DNA of 64,000 nucleotides from Paramecium pentaurelia (GCA_905183005.1 CAJJDO010000099.1:186001-250000), one strand, 5' to 3'; counted from the first letter of the stretch, positions 35,991 to 49,273 are shown. Numbers and translations are program-made. Notes: generated from the letters alone by a model not told the origin.

Positions 35991-36111
35991 ATATATATAT
36001 ATATTTATTTAATAATTATTAATTCAATTAATTATAGTATTTATATAGTTAATTACTTAATTCAATTAATATATTAAATTAATTTATAATTGAATAATAA
36101 TTATTAAATAA

Positions 36112-37642
36112 TCACTGCTTGTCACAAATGAAGCTCTGCAACTTATAACAATCTTTAATGGATGTCTTAGTCAAGTCCACATTAACTGAAACAAATCTGC
36201 CCATTGTTGCTTACCCCTAATTGTTATGATTAATAACTTACAATATTCAAAAGAAAATCAGTGTCAATACTCTCTGGGAAATGTGATCCAATATTTGGAT
36301 TGATACAACTCCATAAAAATCCTGCATAAACTCCTCCCACAACTTATAAAACAGTGGGTCCAAATCTTCCATTAAATAACATCGAACTATCAACCTCATC
36401 CATGATACTGCCAGTCCACCAGCCTCGGTTGTTGTTCATGATAATCATGGCACCAACCTTATCAACACCTCTTAATGTAGGATGATTGACTGGGTGTATG
36501 ACTTCCATTTCAGGATGTGTATTGTTGATGTCAGCATTCTTTGGAAGACCTGATATAAATTTCTTGGCCAAAGGATTATAATCGTAAACATAGTATTAAG
36601 ATGGGGCATAACCAGTTTCAGGGTCAGCCAAATAGTCTTAAATACTGTAAGCCTCTCCATGAGGTATCAATACCCCAGTAATATCTTAATTTGGAAGCCA
36701 ACTCTTAGCAAGAGTCTGTACTGAAGGTTTAGTTGATACAATAGTTTTTCCATTTCTGATAGTGTACATGGAGTCAATTTAGGGATCTTCATGACTTCCT
36801 CTAGCCACTTAGATTGGTACAAGTCCTTCAGTTAAGAATCCTCTACAGGACCATGTATTGTAAAATTTGGTATTAATATCTTTTGGAATATCCTTCATCA
36901 TTTGATTATCATATTCTGAACAATGTATTGTGTGAACACCCAACACCTGGGCTAGTTTAGAATGATTTCTAGCCTCCAAATATTTTTTCAACAATTATTT
37001 GTTCACATCTTTGAACTGATCATCGTGCTTTAAGTAATACTTTGCACAATCTTCCAAACCTCTCTTTACACAATGTGAAATAACTCCAGGATTGAATCCC
37101 ATCTCTAGTATGCTTGTAGCTCCACTCTTTGAATTCCAATACTTTGATTGTTTGGCCTTGTCTTTTATGTATCCTAATGATAGCTTGTATGCTTCTTCAC
37201 TATTCTTAGGACAAGAATTGGCATCTTCACTGTCTTCCCATTACTCCAAGGCTGTATTCATATATCGAATCTTATTCTCTACACACAATGGCCACATTGA
37301 TAAGAATTCAATGTTTGTTGACAAATCCACTAAAATATCTCCGCTTTGCAATCTAGATATTAATGAATATATTACCCCATCCTTGAGAGAGTGTCACCTA
37401 TATTTTCTTTGGTTCTTTCTTCTATTATGCATTCGAAACGATTCTCATTAGGTCTAAAGGCATCATATTTATCAAGAGCAACTATTTAGGCGTCTAGGAA
37501 TAAAGAACAATTTTATACTTGGGTGGTTTTTCAAAAGAACTTCAACAAATGCACTCCCAATAGCACCATAACCTAATACACCAATCTTCCTTGGTAAAGG
37601 ATAAGAACCAAATCTCTAGAAGCACTTCAAGGATAAGGACAT
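36112..37642 (-). CDS. hss: Homospermidine synthase
   Basis: Three introns (25, 23 and 25 nt) leave 485 residues, the usual size of bacterial-type homospermidine synthase. The N-terminal Rossmann motif is GVLGYGAIGSAFVEVLLKN. Later family blocks include EMGFNPGVISHCVKRGLED, FYNTWSCRGFLTEGLVPIQV (the NTWS-dGF-sEG block) and MIIMNNNRGWWTGSIMDEVD (the WWYGS-like block), then GPTVLQVVGGVYAGFLWSCI. The enzyme transfers an aminobutyl group from putrescine or spermidine to putrescine with NAD. The gene is noticeably GC-richer than its neighbours and uses CAA more often for Gln. It still has ciliate introns and in-frame TAA, so it is not contamination. Confidence 0.85.
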
Positions 37643-38395
37643 AAACTTCGACTCTTTGTTGATTTAAAAAAGTGTTTGAATTTTTATTGAATAAAATATA
37701 TAATTAATCTAGACATTTTGCAAAAGATTTAAATACCCTCAAAATAAATTATTAATAAATTATGTTGCGTAATATTATTAATGTACTGATTAATCATGAT
37801 ATTCATTTTTTTCATTTAAATCTAATAAAATATAATATAATATATTATTAAACAAATATATAAAATCTTAAAAATCCTCACATCTTAGTAAATCATTCAT
37901 ATTATCCTTAAATCCTCCTCTTCTTATACAATATCATACAATTTTTAAATAAATATCTCATTATTTTGTAAAATTGTAATCAAGATTGATGGTTACCAAG
38001 AGGCATAGTTGATTCCCTCATAACTTATTAAAAAAGGCTGTCATAAGAGAAACCAAAGATGAAGTATCAATTAGATGTCATTCTCAAAGACATTTCAAGA
38101 TTTTAAAATTCATTAAAGTTCAATCATAATCATCTTAGAACATGAGATATATATTATGCGGAACCTTTAGATGAATATTAAATTGTTAAAGAATTGATAA
38201 AGGTATTCAATTTATTGAAATACCTTAGATAAAAACAATTAGTTTTATGACAAAATTAGAAAGGTAAAGAATAATTATGGATTTATCTTTTTATGCATAA
38301 GAAACTTAAATGCTTCTATAGATAAAGTACTTTATTTAACAGATCTATTACTTATTAAATAAAAATGATTTATCTTAAAATACATCAGATATATA
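37643..38395. other. Intergenic region with an unresolved short frame
   Basis: About 750 bp between the homospermidine synthase start and the deubiquitinase stop. On the plus strand at 38059 an ATG opens MKYQLDVILKDISRFQNSLK and reaches a TGA at 38143. In the same frame after the TGA comes DIYYAEPLDEYQIVKELIK, which is coding-like, with a possible 26-nt intron at about 38204 and further Lys/Gln-rich codons. I cannot find an intron that removes the TGA, so this may be a small gene with an odd structure or a relic. Positions 37643-37980 are plain AT-rich DNA. Confidence 0.35.
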
Positions 38396-41300
38396 TCATT
38401 TCTGCTAATAAAATAGAATGTATGCATTCTTGTCATTTATTACATCATTCTCTTTAACTTCTTTAGTTGAATCATCATTGAATTCAATCCATTTCTTTTA
38501 TCTTCTCCCATAAGCTGTATAATGACCATTGTCTAATCCTCCAAAATGTTATACTACACCATATAATTCATAATCTATTTAATTAATTGTAATGGCTTCT
38601 GGATATGTGACTAGAATATTGTTTTTCTAGAATCCCTTATGTTCATCATATTAAAATCTTTTGAGTTATATGATTAATTAATCAGGTAATTTTTACAAAC
38701 TCATTGTTTTGATAGCAAAAGTTAAATCATTGCAAATTGTACAATGATAAGCATTTTCATCTAATAAAGGTTCTTTAGATTGGAAATTGTCAATGAGATT
38801 TAATAGATTTAATGCTATAAGATATATTTTATAATATTACATTTATCATGTTTAAGGTAATTTGTTTTAGGTTCAAATTCAATTCTTAAAGATTTGGGGA
38901 TTGCATTTTCTACAAATTCTATAGATAATGAAGTATGGGCATTAGCATAATTAACTTTCTCTAAATATTATTATAATGTATTTGAATTATTGAAGGGTAA
39001 TTCACAACAATGAGGCTTTTGATCTTTCTTAAATTATTTACCACATGTAAATGGACATGGAGTTTTGGATGGTAATCTAGTTTAAATGATAATCTAATAA
39101 TTTAAGACTTCTTTGAGTTATTATGAATTTAATAAGTTATCTTATTAAGGTTCATCAATTTAAATATTCATAAGTTAATCAGATTTAGAATGTTCTCCAA
39201 GTTTATTCCAAATTTATTGATAAATTTAAAATGCTGTAAATTATTTCTTAATAATAATAATCTTAGGAATAGCTGCACATATATATTCACATTAATAAGA
39301 AAAGGCATTCTTTTTTTCATATGAATAGATCATCACATCAAAATATTAATCTTCATCAGTTATAGAATAAATGCTTTAATCCAATTAAAATAAGCAAAAA
39401 TAACTATTTTAATTATCATTAAGAACTTTTGATAATTGATCTTCATCATGAAATAAATACATATCTATTTAATTATTTGAACAAAATGCACCTAATAAAT
39501 AAATGGCTTCAATTCCCAATTTTTCTCCTATATCTCTTTTAACATCTAATAACATAGTTTAATTTGGTTAATATTCATAAACAATTTTTTCATATGGTTT
39601 ATACCAATCATTTGATATAACAAATACATCAACTAAATGTTTTGATTAAGATACAGCATTTAATGAAAGTGGCAAAATCAAAAATTATTCATAACTTTAT
39701 GTTTTCTAATCACAAATTGGACATTCTATTTCTGATCTAGTTATTCCTAAATAATTCTTAACAATAATTGAACTATTTAATTTATGAATCAATTCCAAAG
39801 CTTATTCATAATTATCATTATTGATTTACTAAAATTATATAAAATAATTTACATTTTATTATACTTTTTTATGGAATTATATCTATTACTATTATGTTGG
39901 TTAAGTTTCAGTATTTTCTTGTTCTTCACTACTATCATCTTCACTATCACTATTTGCTTATTCAGGTTCTGGCTTATCACCATCTCCTAAATCTAATTAC
40001 TATTATAATTAAATTTAAGGTTTCTATTTATCATCCTTTTATATCAATTCTTCATTTAATGCATCAAATAGATACAATATAAATTCTGCAGCATCTTATT
40101 AATAATTATTTCCAAACTAATATATGGATATGAATTTTTACGAATGGATATTTTCTAGCTAATTATTATCTGAAACTATATGGAGAGAATGCTTTATTTT
40201 ATGTCAAGAGATTTTTTAATAGCTTTTCTAATTTATAATTTAATTAAACACTCCTTTTAATAGTATTTTATGTCCAATATTATTTATTTGATAGGAATTC
40301 CTAAAAATGAGTTGAACTAAAGAGACTTTATAAGGATGAATTCATATAACAAGTATTACCTAAATTGACTAATCCTACTCCTTATCCATTTTATATAGTT
40401 TCATATGTAATTGCATCAAAATCATCATCATCTTATGAATCATAAGCTTTTGTGCATTATCTTGAATGAAATTCTTAATCTTTATATCTGCAAGTATCAC
40501 TACAATAAAATACTTTTTTGCAAGCACATGAATAATTCAATAAAGCCTTTGATCCACAACTAAAACAACAACCATTTTAATTTAATTCAAATTTTACATC
40601 TAATTAAGATAATTCAATTTCATTTTAAAATACTACTAATATAAAATGATTTTTTAAAAACTATGATAATTATAATTACTAATATTCTGCTTCTAATAAT
40701 TATTCACCTAATAATATATTTTTATTTTGATGAATTGTCTTTATCAATTATAATTTTATTTGATTTTATTCATATATTGGATTCATTAACCATATTTGAA
40801 TATCTTGACTTTCCATTATTTATTAACAATATATTTCTAACTCTTTGAATTTCCAATCACTATACAATTATATTTTTCTCATTCTTAATAAATCAACAGA
40901 ATTTGCCAATTAATTTTAATTAAGTGAACCAATTTGATTCAATTTCTCTTGAGTCATAAATATTGCATAGGGCTTTGATATCAACTAAAAATTACACTTA
41001 TTGTCATCAAATTAAATTCTCCTTACTCATTTGCTATCCTTTTTACTGCCTTTCCCTTATATTTCTCATAAAAGAATTCCCAAACATCTTATGTGATCAG
41101 AATAAAATCTTTTACAGGTTGGACATCATTCAGTGGAGGATCAAAATAAAAATATAATTCAGGTGCAGAATGAAATAATTCCTCATTTGCTATTATATCC
41201 TTATTAATTTCTCCAATTTATTGTCTTCCATATTTCTTTCCTCCTGGTTAATCACCTTTCAATACAGCATCATATCCAACATGAGTCTTCCAAGTTTCTA

Positions 41301-41514
41301 ACCATATTTTTGATAATAAATAAGCCTCCTTCACTTATTTCTAAAGGAAAAGATCTTTTGAAAGTTTTAATTTATTGATGCCCTCCAAAGCTATTTTTAT
41401 TAAAAAATTGATACCTTCTAGATATAGATTTTACTTAAAGTCTTCTCCTAAAGGTGGTAGAGGAGGTTGATGACGCTTGTTTTTTCCTCCTTTTTTCTTG
41501 TGTTTTCTGCCCAT
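38396..41514 (-). CDS. Deubiquitinase with DUSP, MYND and USP domains
   Basis: From MGRKHKKKGGKNKRH at 41514, residues about 30-150 form a DUSP domain (EAYLLSKIWLETWKTHVGYD, ... QDVWEFFYEKYKGKAVKRI). In the middle is a MYND-type zinc finger (GCCFSCGSKALLNYSCACKK, then VFYCSDTCRYKDQEFHSRQC, positions about 40450-40580). The USP Cys box follows: VGLVNLGNTCYMNSSLQSLF, catalytic Cys codon at 40349-40351. The C-terminus has a CxxC finger (YHCTICNDLTFAIKTMSLQK), LPDQLIIQLKRFQYDE and the His box VQHFGGLDNGHYTAYGRR. The active site is complete, so it should cleave ubiquitin. There are also long Asp/Ser-rich linkers. Several introns exist that I did not place. Confidence 0.88.
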
Positions 41515-41688
41515 AATAGAAAAAAAAAATGAATTTATTTATGATTTATATGTAACTAAATTTAATAATCATAAGAATACAAAACAGATGTTAACATTAT
41601 AATTAATCTAAATAATATCATAATATATCTTTAATTATAATGTATTATGATCAATTATTAAATTAAATAACACATATTCACAGAATAA

Positions 41689-43795
41689 TCAATCAATCTC
41701 AAATATTTCTGGCATAATTTCTTAAAATTTTAAAAACTGAATGTTTTTTCTTTATTAATAATTATTTATTAATGTTTATTGACTTTCTACTTTAAGTTCT
41801 GGTTAATCATCTTCATCATTGTGTTATTCTACATATTCTATCTTTTTTTAATTATCAGGTTATTATTACTATTCTTTTGAATAAGGAATCTCTAATTCTT
41901 AATTGTTATTTTGTTATTATTATTATTTTATTAATCTTTTATCTCTTAACTCTATTAACTTATCTTAGAATTATGAATAAGGTATATTTGCATACTCTAA
42001 TAATTAATATTTATATATTTTTACATTATTCTTAAATTTATATTATATTATCTTCATTTCTACTTTCAAATTTTATGATAATAAAATCTGTTACATAATC
42101 AATTGTAATTTAATAATCAGAATTATTTTAAAATTTCAAATGTAAAAATTGATTTGTAACAAATTAATCTACTACTTATTTTTACAATATGCAAAGATCA
42201 TTTTCATCATATTCTATGTTTAAATCTTCTCTTTTGTATCCTTTAATACGAATTATTAAAAATAATAATTTTCCATCTTATCTTTAATTGAATGTTAATG
42301 ATTAAAAGCTCTCTCTAAAAATTAGATTATAAATTACTGTTTTTATTCTTATATTTCAATTTCTTAATTTTATTGATCTTTATTTTCAGAAGAAGCAAGT
42401 TCCTCTACAAGAACCTTTTAATCTTAAATTTGTTAATCTTCAGATTCTTATGGAATAAATTTTATCTAAATTTCTTATTTAATCTCAGGTTCTTCATTTT
42501 CATCATTTTAAGTTGTTAATTATTCTTGCCTAATTCTATCAATTTCCTCTTAATATTTAATTTTTAAATAATCTTTAGATATAGGAGCTCTTATCTTTAA
42601 AATCTTTGATTTTGCATCAAATTTTGCTTATGCTTCACTTTATTCAATTGGATATGGTAATTTAATATCCAAGAAATATTTATTTGGCACATCTAAAACA
42701 AGTCCTTAATTACTAAGATCCAATTAAATTTCTTTCATAGTTTCTACTTTCTACATTTTCAATTCACATGCTAATTAATTTGGTAATTTAACAGACATAT
42801 TGGCTCTAGAATCTAAAAAATCACTATATTCAACAGGATATGAATATATAAATCTATATTTGGGTCTTGAAACAGCTGTAGATTCTATTTCATCAGATTC
42901 TTTTTTAATATCTTCATCTTCTTCTGCTAATTCATCTTTCTATTATTATTATTTTAATTTCTCTTCTTCTTTAGTCTTTTCATTTTCTTCCCTCATCTAA
43001 TTTATATCTTTTTGTAATTTTGTTTATGCATTAGCTTAACCTCCTTATCTACTATCTAATTCATTTGTAACTTTTCCCTTTTTATCTATTCTAACAGGAA
43101 GAAGAGCTGGTTCACCTCCTTTACATTTTGTATGTTTAAGAACCTTAAAATCTTTACTTATTTCTTCATTTCTTTCTCCAAGTTATTTACCTGATGCTTC
43201 TAGTGCTGTTGAACATACTAAATTTTTAAAATTGGGCATCTTGTAACATAATCCTATAGTATTTGGATGAAAGGCTACATCAACAGTATTGCATATACTT
43301 TGCTCTATATTAAATTTATAATATTACTTTTGTCTTAATCATATCTGATTTTACCAATAGAATAGGGGATTTTCCAATTTTATCCTGTTTATCCATTTTA
43401 AGTTATTGTTTCTGATTATGGTTTATCAATAACACCTGTTGAACATATATTAATAAAAAACTTAAATAATATATGATTTCTTTACTTTTTATTCATGTTT
43501 TCTATTTTATTTATTCCAAATAGTTGTTTTAACACAAAAATGAGGTTCAGGTTTAATCAACTTCATGCCTTTTGGCAATTCTGATTCTCTTTCCAATTAT
43601 TTTAAATATTAATCATATTCTTCCCTATTTTTTGGATCTGATATTTCTTTCATGTAATCACCCATCAATTCAGCAAATTCTGGCTTCTTCATTGCCTTTT
43701 CTATTTTTTTGAATTCCTAAATTCATTAAAACAAATACATCTCTTGTAATTTTAAGATCTTCAGGATTTGTACCATGTTAATTAGGAATTTACAT
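41689..43795 (-). CDS. DNAAF2: Dynein axonemal assembly factor DNAAF2 (Kintoun/PF13)
   Basis: Introns of 22, 25, 23, 23 and 28 nt leave 661 residues. The N-terminal helix block (DEFKKIEKAMKKPEFAELMG, DYMKEISDPKNREEYDQYLK, QLERESEL) leads into a PIH1 domain: FINICSTGVIDKPQ, NWKIPYSIGKIRYDQDK, CNTVDVAFHPNTIGLC, FKNLVCSTALEAS. A CS/p23-like domain follows (RFIYSYPVEYSDFLDSRANM ... LDIKLPYPIEQSEAQAKFDA), and a second CS-like segment (DGKLLFLIIRIKGYKREDLN). This order of PIH1 then CS domains is that of Kintoun, an Hsp90/R2TP-linked co-chaperone that preassembles dynein arms in the cytoplasm. The C-terminus is acidic and Gln-rich. The call is strong. Confidence 0.88.
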
Positions 43796-43973
43796 AAGTT
43801 ATATATTTATATTAAATTATTTATTGTAAAATACTTCTAAGTTTTAATTATTAATTAATTTATTCATTTCTTATTATACCTATTATTATTCTATTCAAAA
43901 GGAAAATCAAAAAGAAATTATTATATACAAAAAAATCACAATTAGATATTATTATTATTTTTATATTTATTTT

Positions 43974-44470
43974 ATGAGTTATCTATTTTTTGGTACATTG
44001 CCTTCTTCAGTACCTCCTGTGTTTGGTATATCATATTTTTAATATAGACACTACACCATGTTTGAAATAAATGCATGATTATGAAGACTGTGCCTTTGAG
44101 TAAATTAAATATTAATCATTCAAATAGATCAAATACTAAACAAATGGAAATCATTCATCCCAGTTGGCCTTCAATGTGGCCAAGAATGTTAACTGATGGA
44201 AAATCAATTGTAATTAAAAATCATAATATTTTTAGGATTTTGGTCATACTCCTATGCATTAAGATAGTTCTACTCATTATACTTAGTATTAATAAGTATT
44301 ATATTACTAGTATGCGCCCATTAACTAAAAAAATCAAGCATTATTTATGGGAATGTGAAGAAGAAAGGTTTGTCTATAAGGCTTGTTTGAGAAAATTAAT
44401 AAGCCTTAAAAGAACCGATAAACACACTAGTTGGGATACAGCATCAGTTAGCAACTTAAGTTTAGTGTGA
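43974..44470 (+). CDS. Small gene with unresolved or broken structure
   Basis: An ATG at 43974 opens MSYLFFGTLPSSVPPVFDTT with a clean 22-nt intron, then HDYEDCAFEQIKYQSF and NHSSQLAFNVAKN. A TGA follows. In the same frame beyond it lies DFGHTPMHQDSSTHYTQYQQ, and after another shift CEEERFVYKACLRKLISLKR with THTSWD-like residues to a TGA at 44468. The shifts can be bridged only by introns of 48 and 43 nt, far longer than others here. The last part has Cys residues ten apart, hinting at a CX9C-like small mitochondrial or ciliary protein. It may be a gene with unusual introns or a recently frameshifted copy. Confidence 0.45.
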
Positions 44471-45147
44471 TTTATAATATATAAATATAAATATAACAAT
44501 AATAAGATAATTATTATAACAATTAGTAATGTAATATCTCTTTTTATATTCAAAATCGAATATAATCTTATAATAATAGAATATTAAAATAATTACTAGT
44601 TTCTATGATAATCAACCTATTTTATATCTATTAAACTTTTAATATTTTTATTTAAGAAATTTCTATGCTTTAGCTTTTATTTTCTATTTCATAAATTGTT
44701 CAAATATAATTAAATACTCTTACAAATTCTCACAATATATTTGAATAGGGAAAATTTAAACAATCTATATACATGTTTTAACATTAGAATACTGATGTAA
44801 TTATTTGAATTTGATATAAAAATCTGATTTGATATTTCTGTAAGTTATTATAAATCTTTTTAAAATACATTTATCATTGATAGGTAGTAGCTATGAAAAT
44901 AATCAGTCTAATTAATCAATTTTTGAAGGAATTTTATTGAAAAAGTAGTATGTAATAATTATTCTACTATTGAATATATATTTATAACATAAAATTATGT
45001 GCTATGTTAAAATCAAAAATTTAGAATATAATTAATAAAAAACAATGAATTGATAATTTATATTTATTATATTTTTTAATATTAATGTAATTATATTAAA
45101 AAGTTGCATTATAAAATTTGATATATATATTATTTATTTATAAATAG
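44471..45147. other. AT-rich gene-free region
   Basis: About 680 bp of very AT-rich sequence. I see short A- and T-runs and no frame longer than chance, no repeat and no structured element. Confidence 0.5.
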
Positions 45148-45547
45148 AGTGATTCATCTAAAAGAGTTTAGGATAGTTTACTTAAAAGTTATTCTTTAGA
45201 ATAAGCGATTAAAAAAGATGAAATTGTAAATTCTTAGATTTTTGAAAATATTCTTTGATGAATCATTTATTTTTGGAAATAGGTAGTTTTAGATTTACTT
45301 AAATAAACATTTTTATTTAAAGAATTATTATAAGAAAATTAATTCATTACTATTATATTATTTATATACAATTCTGAAATTCTTAATTAGTTAAATTTTG
45401 AATAAGTAAAAAATATTTTCTCCAACTTTTGACATTTATTTTTATTTTATTAAGACGTAGATAATGGTATTACATAGAAATTAAATTGTAGAATGTTCTA
45501 TATCATCAGAATTAGTTAATCAAAAAATAAAAGATTCTCATAATTGA
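45148..45547 (+). pseudogene. Probable gene relic
   Basis: Three coding-like pieces occur in order. SDSSKRVQDSLLKSYSLEQA continues to FENIL and hits TGA TGA in frame. VVLDLLKQTFLFKELLQEN and NSEILNQLNFEQVKNIFSNF run to a TGA. QIMVLHRNQIVECSISSELV runs to a TGA at 45545. They use TAA and TAG as Gln as true genes do. No ATG begins the first piece and no introns remove the stops. I infer the remains of a helical, Gln-rich protein gene, lying 90 bp upstream of the membrane-protein gene at 45640. Confidence 0.35.
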
Positions 45548-45639
45548 TGAATAATTATATTCTATTTATGCAGACCTCAAATTAAATAAACTTATTAATA
45601 ATATTTTCTATCTGATAAATTTCTAATAACAATATTATC

Positions 45640-48600
45640 ATGAGTGAAAGCGAAGGACAAATAAATTTAAATGTTAGCAATTCTCATTAGAGATCTAATA
45701 TACAATAAGTTGAGTAACAGATAAATAATCAGATTCTAGAATAAGAGATTCCTGTTAATAATGCTTAAGCTGAAGAAAATGAATAATAGTAAGTTTGTTA
45801 TATTCATATTGAAAGGGAAAACAACAATCTTATAGGAAATTAAAATGCTTAAATAGACAATGTTGGTTAAGCATAAGAAACAAACAATAAAATTGATTTT
45901 AATAAAAGCATTTATTATGCTCCTTAGAAAATAGAATCACCAGAGTAATTTTTCGAAAAAGTATTATAACTTACTATTTATAGATTCATAAAAAAGAAAA
46001 TTTAAATAAAAAATGCTGTTAAGCCTGTTGCCTTCCAATAGGTTCTCATACATTTTGCTTTGGAACAGAAAATACAAAATAAGATTTTAAATAATTTGGT
46101 CTTGGTATTAATCTATATTTTCGATTCTTGAAAAAATTAGGGTACTTTTTTATTATTTTTACAATATTATCAATTCCATAATTATTCTTTAGCATATTAG
46201 GTATTAATAATGAATTAATATAGCATATACTGGAAGTAAATCTCGTGATACTTCTAATTCATTTGAGTTTTTAATGGCTACTACTATTGGTGCAACTAGT
46301 TTGAATAATAAAGATTGTTAAATTTAAGTATTTCAGATTAATGAAGATTCTAATATTGATGATAAATTTATTGAGTTTAATTTATAGTGTGATTCTGGAA
46401 ATCTTGCTGGATCATCATTTTCCTATGGCATAATCAATACAAATGAATAAGATTGTATTTATTTGAGTTACTCTGAATTGAATTTAAATACAACTAATTA
46501 AGATCGATTAAATTAATTAAGATAATAAATTGATTCTAAAGAAGAATTTACATTTACTTTAAATTAATAAGATTTTGTTAATGAAGATCCTAAAGGAAAA
46601 AGAATCTATGCAGGAGCATTTTGTAAAGAAGCCATAATAACTATTGGATCATTAGAATTATAATCAAAAATAGTACCAGTCATCTTTGCATCTTGTGATG
46701 CAGCAATAGTTTTGTTATTCATATATTTTTTAATTAGCTTAACTGTTAGTGAAAATAAGTACAATAAAATATCATAAAATGAGTCTCCTACATTATAACA
46801 TTTTTCTTTTTAAATATCAAGTTTACCAAATTATGAACAATTAAAAGAAGCTTTATAAAGCTAAGAAAATATTATGAATAAAGATTTATTGCTTAATTAA
46901 GTGAAATAATTCATTAATGAACAATTAAAATCAGTTCTAGAAGGTTAAGATATATAGATTTATGATATTTAATGGTCAGAAAACGAAACAATAATAGAAT
47001 TACAAAATAAACTAAATAAAAGAAAAATCAAAATTTAAGAGCTCTTAGATAAATTAAAAAACTTAAATCCAGATAAATTTGAAAAAAATATAGAAAATCA
47101 AAATGTAATTAATTTCACAAAAGAAATATATATTTAATTTTATCCTAAATTTAATAACGATGCATGTGTTCCTTTGAATGAGTCTAATATGATATAAATT
47201 AATCTTGATATTGAGAAATATTGGAAAGAAATAGAAGAAATAGCTAATAAAATTAATCAAATTTAATAAAATGAGCATTTAAAATATATTTGGGTTACTT
47301 TTGATACAATAAGCTAAAAAGAAAAGGTGTAAAAAAGACTTTAAAGTCTTCCTAAAGATTGGCTTTATTATTATATTTGTCATAAATGTTTTAAGAATGA
47401 TGAAGAATAAAAAAAATTGTAAAATATTTTAAATTATTTAGCTTACATAAAAAATTTAAGCTATAAGTTAAAGATGCACCTATTCCTGAAAATATAAATT
47501 GGCGAAGTCTTAATTATACTATGAAACATAGATTTCTTAGATAATTTTGTAGTTTTTTTTGTACTCTAATTCTATTAGCTTGTTCATGGATTTTAATAAG
47601 CTGGGTAAATCTATAAAAATCAGATTTTCAAGAATAATATCCATCAATAAATTGCAATAATAAAATCTATAATAATATAACAATAGAATAAGTTTAATAA
47701 GAAATTGATAATAAAAATAATTCTCCTATTAAAGGTTATGTAGAGTGTTATTGTAAACCTAAATTTAGTGAAATTCTATAAGGAGATCATGAAATATGTT
47801 AAGATTGGAGTAAATAGTATACATTCTAATAATCATTACCTTGGATTATTGTAGCAGGACTAATATTCATAAATATTTTAATTTAATACATTTTAATTAG
47901 TATTAATTAATATAATTATTTAGTTCTATCAAAATGGGAAAAACATCTAATGATTTCCTAAGAATATTCAAGCAGAATTTTTAAAATATTTCTTGCTTAA
48001 TTCTTAAATACAGGATTGATTCTCTTAATTACAAATATAGATTTTGGTAATTCTACTAGAAATGATGCTCCAGAGACTATTAGATTTCTTTTTGGAGGAA
48101 AATATGGAGATATTGATTCTAAATGGTGTCAAAATATAGGAATTGTTTTGGTATCTAATTAATTTATTAAATATAGTTATTAACTTTATTGATTAATATT
48201 TTAACATAACCTATTATGCTTTTTATTGAAATAATTATTAGATATATAAGAAAGGCTTATGATTAATGTTCATGTTGTTTAAATGAAAAGAAAACTAGAT
48301 AAAAAAACTATTAAGATTTCAAAGATTTATATAAAGGAGAAGAGTTTCGAGTTGAATTGAGATATGCATAAATTTTAACTGCCCTTTATATTTGTGTTAT
48401 GTATAGTCCTGCACTTCCATTCTTATACTTCATTACAATGCTTACAATTTGGTTCCTTTATTTTGTAGATAAAATTTCTAGTATTTAAATAAAATTAAAT
48501 AATTAGTTTTTACTACATATCGAAAACCAATCAGATTAGATTAAGTAATTTGTGAATCTGTGAGAAAATATTTATGGATAGCTGTTATTATACATTTAAG

Positions 48601-49273
48601 CTTTGCAATTTATATTTTTGGAAGTTCTAATTTATTTTATGAAACAACTGAGGCTAAAATTGTAATAGATTAATTATCAGATGTTTATGGTTAATAAAAT
48701 GTTGCAGTAGAATGGTGGGATAGATCTTGGAGTTAAATACCGAATGTCATTTTATTAACAATCCTTGCTTTGATTGTACTAATAATAATTATATTCTTCT
48801 TTTGTTATAAACCAATAATAGGATTGTTTTCTAAATGTTTTGCTTGTTGTAATGAGGAAATTAATAAAAATAATCCACTTGGATTAGATTAATAAGAATA
48901 AACACCATTTTTAAAATGTAATATTAATTAAATTTATTCTAGTTCTAAAAATGGAATAATTAGTCGATGATCAAAAATTCACAAAATATTAAATAAGTCA
49001 GCATCCTTAAATTTATGAAGGAAAATATCTCAAATTGTAGACAGAACTTAATGCACTCAAAAGGTAAGATAATGATAATTCTCCTATAAACAATCAAGAT
49101 AATTAAATAGATTAATTAACTCAAGCTTAAAATATAAATAAGAAAAATAATTAGAAACTGGTTGGTTTAAGGTCATATAACATAGCAGTATTATTTTTTT
49201 CTTATTTTAGTATAATAAATAATACTAAAAATACTATGAATGGGAATAGATTAAAGCCATAAAAATAGAATGA
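45640..49273 (+). CDS. CSC1/TMEM63-like multi-pass membrane protein
   Basis: The Gln-rich head (MSESEGQINLNVSNSHQRSN) is followed by FRFLKKLGYFFIIFTILSIP as the first membrane helix and a long ectodomain. A second helix (VPVIFASCDAAIVLLFIYFL) leads into a cytosolic region with a beta strand (YIWVTFDTISQKEKV) and helices, like the cytosolic domain of CSC1 proteins. INWRSLNYTMKHRFLRQFCS then enters a block of at least six helices (for example FFCTLILLACSWILISWV). Introns of 23-27 nt occur throughout and I placed only some. CSC1/TMEM63 proteins are osmosensitive or mechanosensitive cation channels; anoctamin-like relatives are the alternative. An intron near 48930 joins the tail (FLKMEQLVDDQKFTKYQISQ), ending at 49271-49273. 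Confidence 0.6.

Noticed and set aside
36344..37451. Short frames on both strands inside the homospermidine synthase region
   Set aside because: They are either exons or antisense shadows of the single spliced gene on the minus strand.
39784..41157. Hydrophobic plus-strand frames resembling membrane proteins
   Set aside because: They are antisense to the acidic, Asp/Ser-rich linkers of the deubiquitinase.
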